Of a stretch of 29,440 bases of DNA, positions 26,288 to 29,440 are shown in pieces. The translations under genes and the position numbers were made by a program. The notes beneath the pieces were generated by a model. The model was not told the origin of the DNA. It saw only the letters and a list, made by a program, of their open reading frames with translations, and ran no database searches. Position 1 is the stretch's first letter; every line of letters starts with the position of its first letter. The stretch spans positions 1-29,440 of the forward strand of contig JBIOUF010000020.1 of assembly GCA_044866695.1 (NCBI GenBank), given 5' to 3'. The DNA is from JBIOUF01 sp044866695 (GTDB lineage Bacteria > Actinomycetota > Actinomycetes > Propionibacteriales > Nocardioidaceae).

Positions 26288-27109
26288 TCAGCCGGCGGTC
26301 CGGCCGGGGGTGGCGTACTGCAGCTCGGCGGGAACCTCGGCGGCGGGCGCGTCGATGCGCCGCTCGCGGCGGACGTCCCAGCCGAGGTCGTAGGCGTCCA
26401 CCGCGTCCAGGTACGCCTGGATGTACGCGCTGCGGTCGACGCTGTCCAGCATCCGGTCGGCGTTGCCGATGGCCGAGACCACGTACGGCGGGGAGTACGG
26501 CACGCCGTGCAGCACGACGGCGTTGCCCACGCACTTGATGCCCATCGTCGAGGTGACCCGCTGGCCCTGGATGGTCATGGCCTCGGCGCCGCCGTCCCAC
26601 AGCGCGTTGACCACCGCCTGGATGTCCTGCTCGTGGACGATCGCCTGGTTGACCTCGTCTCCGGCCGACGCGAGCACGTCCTCGGGGGCGTCGTCGAGGG
26701 TGACGGTCAGCCCCGGGCCGCGCACCGCGGTGAGCCCGGCCGGGCCGCGGAGCCGGTCGACCCGGCGCTGGGCCCGGGCCACCTGGTCGCCCGCCACCGC
26801 GGTCGACAGGGCGTCGACGTCTGCGGAGAGGTCCGCGACGTCGGCCTGCCGCCGCTGCAGCCGCTCGGACTGCTGGGTCGCCAGGTCGGTCAGGTTCTCG
26901 TAGCGCTCCGCGCGCAGGTCGGTGCCGCCCGAGCTCACCGCGCTGGCGACGAACAGCGCACCCGCCGCGGCGAACGCGACCGGCGCCAGTAGGCGCCACC
27001 CGAGCGACCGCCCCGACGATCGGGGCCGGGATCGGGGCCGTCGGCCGGACCGGCCCGAGACGGCGGCCAGCCCGGCTCGCCACCGCGACGCGGGATGCGG
27101 CTGGCTCAT
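26288..27109 (-). CDS. DUF881 family membrane-anchored protein
   Basis: The 273-residue protein has an Arg/Ser-rich cytoplasmic lead, one membrane helix (about 41-60, LLAPVAFAAAGALFVASAVS), a coiled-coil stretch (TQQSERLQRRQADVADLSAD) and a DUF881 domain: LTAVRGPGLTVTLDDAPE, NQAIVHEQDIQAVVNALWDG, GAEAMTIQGQRVTSTMGIKC and GNAVVLHGVPYSPPYVVSAI. DUF881 proteins sit beside crgA and the kinase operon in many Actinobacteria and are thought to act in division or envelope assembly. The start is ATG 27109. It is divergent from crgA with a 90-bp shared promoter region. trpG, which lies between DUF881 and pknB in Mycobacterium, is absent. Confidence 0.9.
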   Translation of the reverse strand: MSQPHPASRWRAGLAAVSGRSGRRPRSRPRSSGRSLGWRLLAPVAFAAAGALFVASAVSSGGTDLRAERYENLTDLATQQSERLQRRQADVADLSADVDALSTAVAGDQVARAQRRVDRLRGPAGLTAVRGPGLTVTLDDAPEDVLASAGDEVNQAIVHEQDIQAVVNALWDGGAEAMTIQGQRVTSTMGIKCVGNAVVLHGVPYSPPYVVSAIGNADRMLDSVDRSAYIQAYLDAVDAYDLGWDVRRERRIDAPAAEVPAELQYATPGRTAG

Positions 27110-27199
27110 TCGGGTGCTCTCCGGCGTCGGGCTCGGCAGGATGCCCACTACGCTATCCGATGCCCCCAATGCGCCGTTCTGACTTCCAGGAGCCTGCCC

Positions 27200-27634
27200 G
27201 TGTCCCGACCACGTCCCCGCAGCCACCCCGGGACGACCACGGGTCCGGCCCTCTCGGTCGTGCGCACCGGGCTGGCCCTGCTGCTCGTCCTCGCCGGCAT
27301 CGCCTGGGTCGTCTTCTACCTGGTCCGGGTGCAGGACGCCGGCTCTCCGGGCTGGGCCGCCGACCTGGGCCAGTGGAACTACGCGATCGGGTTCGGCGCG
27401 ATCTTCCTCGGCCTGGCCGTCTCGGCCCACCCCAGCACCCCGCTCGGCCGCGGCCGCGGCGTCGTGGTGGGCATGCTCGGCTGCTTCCTGGTCGGCCTGC
27501 TGTGGATCGTGGTCTACTACCTGTTCAGCCAGGAGGGCGACATCCCCCTGCTCAGCGACCTCGGCCAGTACAACCTGCTGGTCGGCATCGGCTTCATGGC
27601 CACCGGCTTCGTGTTCGCGACCCGCTGGGAGTGA
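27200..27634 (+). CDS. crgA: CrgA-family cell-division protein with two tandem CrgA modules
   Basis: CrgA is a small division protein with two membrane helices that interacts with FtsZ, FtsQ and PBPs. Known examples are 84-93 residues, while this one has 144 and four membrane helices. Two copies of the CrgA pattern are visible: GIAWVVFYLV....DLGQWNYAIGFGAIFLGL (about residues 33-72) and GLLWIVVYYL....DLGQYNLLVGIGFMATGF (about 99-137), with a period of 65-66. Conserved positions pair as Trp36/Trp102, Asp55/Asp120 and Asn60/Asn125. The second copy ends in the family's terminal RW. The GTG start has AGGAG 7 bp upstream. An upstream start at 27095 would add Arg-rich sequence and run into the promoter. 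Confidence 0.88.
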   Translation: MSRPRPRSHPGTTTGPALSVVRTGLALLLVLAGIAWVVFYLVRVQDAGSPGWAADLGQWNYAIGFGAIFLGLAVSAHPSTPLGRGRGVVVGMLGCFLVGLLWIVVYYLFSQEGDIPLLSDLGQYNLLVGIGFMATGFVFATRWE

Positions 27635-27680
27635 GCGTGGGCGGGCCGGCTTCCCCTGGGATGCACAACCCGTGGGAAGT

Positions 27681-27697
27681 GCGCCCGGTCGGGGCGC
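27681..27697. terminator. Hairpin between convergent crgA and rhomboid genes
   Basis: GCGCCC, loop GGTCG, GGGCGC form a 6-bp GC stem 47 bp after the crgA stop. It lies between converging genes and could act in either direction. There is no T-run. Confidence 0.4.
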
Positions 27698-27729
27698 CGG
27701 TGGATGTGGCCCTAATCACAGTCGTGTAG

Positions 27730-27761
27730 TTCTCCACAGGATCGTCCCCAGGTGTGGATGA
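27730..27761. promoter_or_regulatory. Pair of inverted DnaA-box-like 9-mers
   Basis: TTCTCCACA (27730-27738) and TGTGGATGA (27753-27761, reverse complement TCATCCACA) each differ at one position from TTATCCACA. They face each other 14 bp apart in the gap between convergent genes. The block is normally close to oriC, so weak DnaA binding is plausible but unproven. Confidence 0.35.
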
Positions 27762-27775
27762 GGCGAGGCGCGCGG

Positions 27776-28690
27776 TCAGCGCAGCTCGGCGACCCGCACC
27801 ACGATCAGGGCCAGGACGAGGGCGAGGAAGGCCAGCGATCCGGCCCACTGCCACGCGGACCGGTGGGTCCTCGGCGCGAAGGCGAACACCGCGGCCAGCG
27901 CGGCGCCGCCGAGGAAGCCGCCGAGGTGGCCCTGCCAGGAGATGAACCCCGACCCGACCAGGGTGAGCAGGAAGTTGACCGCGATCCAGCCGACCAGCGC
28001 GCGCGGGTCGGCGCGGACCTTCAGCACCACCACCAGCAGGGCGCCCATCAGCCCGAAGACCGCGCCCGAGGCGCCCAGGGTCTGGGAGTACGGGTCGGCC
28101 AGCCACATCACGCACGCGCTCGCGGCCAGCGCGGAGAGCAGGTAGACCGCGAGGAAGCGGGACCGCCCCAGCACCCCCTCGAGCTGGGGGCCGAGGACCC
28201 ACAGCGCGAGCATGTTGAAGCCGATGTGCAGCACCTGGACGTGGGTGAACGCCGAGGTGAGCAGCTGCCACCACGACCCCAGGGCCACCCCGTCATGGGT
28301 CGCGACGCAGCGGCCGAAGGCGGCCTCGGTGCAGGCGACCAGGGGGTTGAGGGCCAGCCGGTCGACCCAGACGCTCGCCGCCGCGCCGGTCGCCACGATG
28401 AGCACCCACACGGCCGCGTTCGCGACGACCAGCACCCGCGAGGTCAGCGTCGGGTCCGCGGACCGGATGCCGCCGTACGCCGTACGCGCGCTGCGGGTCT
28501 CCCGGGCCCCCTGCCGCACGCACTCGGGGCACTGGAAGCCGACCGGGGCCTGGCGCATGCAGTCGGGGCAGATCGGCCGCTCGCAGCGCTGGCAGCGGAT
28601 GTGCGTCTCGCGGTCGGGGTGCCGGTAGCAGACCGGCGCCGCCGGGGCCGGCTGGTCGGGCTCGTCGGGCGGCCCGGCGGGCTGGCTCAT
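27776..28690 (-). CDS. Rhomboid intramembrane serine protease with N-terminal zinc finger
   Basis: The 304-residue protein has an N-terminal B-box-like zinc-binding segment (residues 21-57: CYRHPDRETHIRCQRC, CPDCM, CPEC) followed by six or seven membrane helices. Rhomboid motifs: FTHVQVLHIGFNML (His155, Asn159), TLGASGAVFGLMG (catalytic Ser208) and SWQGHLGGFLGG (catalytic His255). These define an active Ser/His rhomboid protease cleaving within the membrane. Homologues sit between ppiA and crgA in many Actinobacteria (Rv0010c-like region); substrates are unknown. It starts at ATG 28690, 19 bp after the ppiA stop on the same strand, so the two are probably co-transcribed. Confidence 0.94.
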   Translation of the reverse strand: MSQPAGPPDEPDQPAPAAPVCYRHPDRETHIRCQRCERPICPDCMRQAPVGFQCPECVRQGARETRSARTAYGGIRSADPTLTSRVLVVANAAVWVLIVATGAAASVWVDRLALNPLVACTEAAFGRCVATHDGVALGSWWQLLTSAFTHVQVLHIGFNMLALWVLGPQLEGVLGRSRFLAVYLLSALAASACVMWLADPYSQTLGASGAVFGLMGALLVVVLKVRADPRALVGWIAVNFLLTLVGSGFISWQGHLGGFLGGAALAAVFAFAPRTHRSAWQWAGSLAFLALVLALIVVRVAELR

Positions 28691-28709
28691 CGGAGGAGGG
28701 CGGGTCCGG

Positions 28710-29231
28710 TCAGCCCTGGGAGATCGACACCGACTCGATCACGACGGGCTGCTGCGGACGGTCGCCCCGGCCGGTGGGCACCTTCGCGATGGCGTCGACC
28801 ACCCGCTGGGAGGGCTCCTCCTCGACCTCGCCGAAGATGGTGTGCTTGCGGTTCAGCCATGCGGTCGGTCCGACGGTGATGAAGAACTGCGAGCCGTTGG
28901 TGCTCGGTCCGGCGTTGGCCATCGCGAGCAGGTAGGGCCGGTCGAAGACCAGCTCGGGGTGGAACTCGTCCTTGAACGTGTAGCCCGGCCCGCCGCTGCC
29001 GGTGCCGAGCGGGTCCCCGCCCTGGATCATGAAGCCGTCGATGACCCGGTGGAAGGTCAGCCCGTCGTAGAACCGACCGGTCGTCTTCTGTCCGCTGGCC
29101 GGGTCGGTGTACTCCTTGGTGCCCTCGGCCAGCCCGACGAAGTTGGCCACCGTGGCCGGGGCGTGGTCGGGCAGCAGGCGGACGACGATGTCGCCGTGGT
29201 TGGTCTTCAGGGTCGCGTAGGTCTCGGCCAC
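28710..29231 (-). CDS. ppiA: Cyclophilin-type peptidyl-prolyl cis-trans isomerase
   Basis: The 173-residue enzyme isomerises X-Pro bonds and assists folding in the cytoplasm; no signal peptide is present. Motifs: LKTNHGDIVVRLLPDHAPAT, VANFVGLAEG, FYDGLTFHRVIDGFMIQGGD (catalytic Arg in FHRV), GSGGPGYTFKDEF, LAMANAGPSTNGSQFFIT and FGEV. The GTG start at 29231 has GGAGAGG about 7 bp upstream. Length agrees with Mycobacterium PpiA (182). It lies upstream of the rhomboid gene in the same direction. The 209 bp to the window edge hold its promoter region and no gene I can support. Confidence 0.95.
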   Translation of the reverse strand: MAETYATLKTNHGDIVVRLLPDHAPATVANFVGLAEGTKEYTDPASGQKTTGRFYDGLTFHRVIDGFMIQGGDPLGTGSGGPGYTFKDEFHPELVFDRPYLLAMANAGPSTNGSQFFITVGPTAWLNRKHTIFGEVEEEPSQRVVDAIAKVPTGRGDRPQQPVVIESVSISQG

Positions 29232-29440
29232 CGGGCCACCTCTCCAAGGAAACGAATCCGGACTCGCTTGGGCGTCTGCTGCCCGATCCTGCCATGCGGG
29301 TCCACACGCCGGCCGGCCGGCGAAGCCCGACCCCTGCGTTTGACTCGCCGGAGGCGCCGGGGATGATGGGGCCTACGACGGGCGACCCGCCCGACCACCA
29401 GCAGGTCCACCACCAGGTCCGAGGAGTCCTCGCGCCCGGG

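Noticed and set aside
29362..29440. Possible plus-strand gene start (MMGPTTGDPP...) running off the right edge
   Set aside because: There is no ribosome binding site and only 26 codons of low-information sequence.

Overview
This is a high-GC actinobacterial chromosome segment. The right third is the conserved envelope/cell-division block found near oriC in Actinobacteria: tRNA-Leu, fhaA, fhaB, pstP, rodA, pbpA, pknB, a DUF881 gene, crgA, a rhomboid gene and ppiA. Composition and gene order would suit a Nocardioides-like organism, but the genus is inference.

Region 1 (34-8155) is an eight-gene operon for a rotary V/A-type ATPase in the order stalk(G/H)-I-K-E-C-F-A-B, most genes overlapping by 4 bp. 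The central-stalk gene D, which normally follows B, is not there. Its place is taken by a small gene for a single-span membrane protein (8223-8549), which overlaps a Ca2+-type P2 ATPase (8546-11398). A strong hairpin at 11425-11476 follows.

Region 2 (11530-14868) holds a small winged-helix regulator, a convergent baeRF-family (release-factor-like) gene and a TerC/Alx-family membrane gene. The terC leader has a consensus-like promoter, a yybP-ykoY-like (Mn2+) riboswitch and a hairpin that could mask the ribosome binding site. A small ABM-fold-like protein follows. Ion pumps, a TerC exporter and a translation-stress protein together suggest an ion-homeostasis/stress island.

Region 3 (14955-18589) holds a LuxR-type regulator, then a PadR-DUF1048-ABC ATPase-ABC permease operon whose promoter is covered by two near-identical operators 23 bp apart.

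Region 4 (18655-29231) starts with tRNA-Leu(CAG) on the minus strand. Its 3' end points toward the accessory genes, the usual orientation for an island integrated at a tRNA. The Ser/Thr-kinase operon (FHA proteins, PP2C phosphatase, RodA, class B PBP, PASTA kinase) follows and couples peptidoglycan synthesis to signalling. Then come DUF881, an unusual CrgA made of two tandem CrgA modules, a zinc-finger rhomboid protease and a cyclophilin.

Most notable are the riboswitch with its expression platform, the V-ATPase operon lacking D in its usual place, the small membrane protein coupled to a Ca2+ pump, the duplicated CrgA and the PadR operator pair. All calls come from reading the sequence; no database search was possible.
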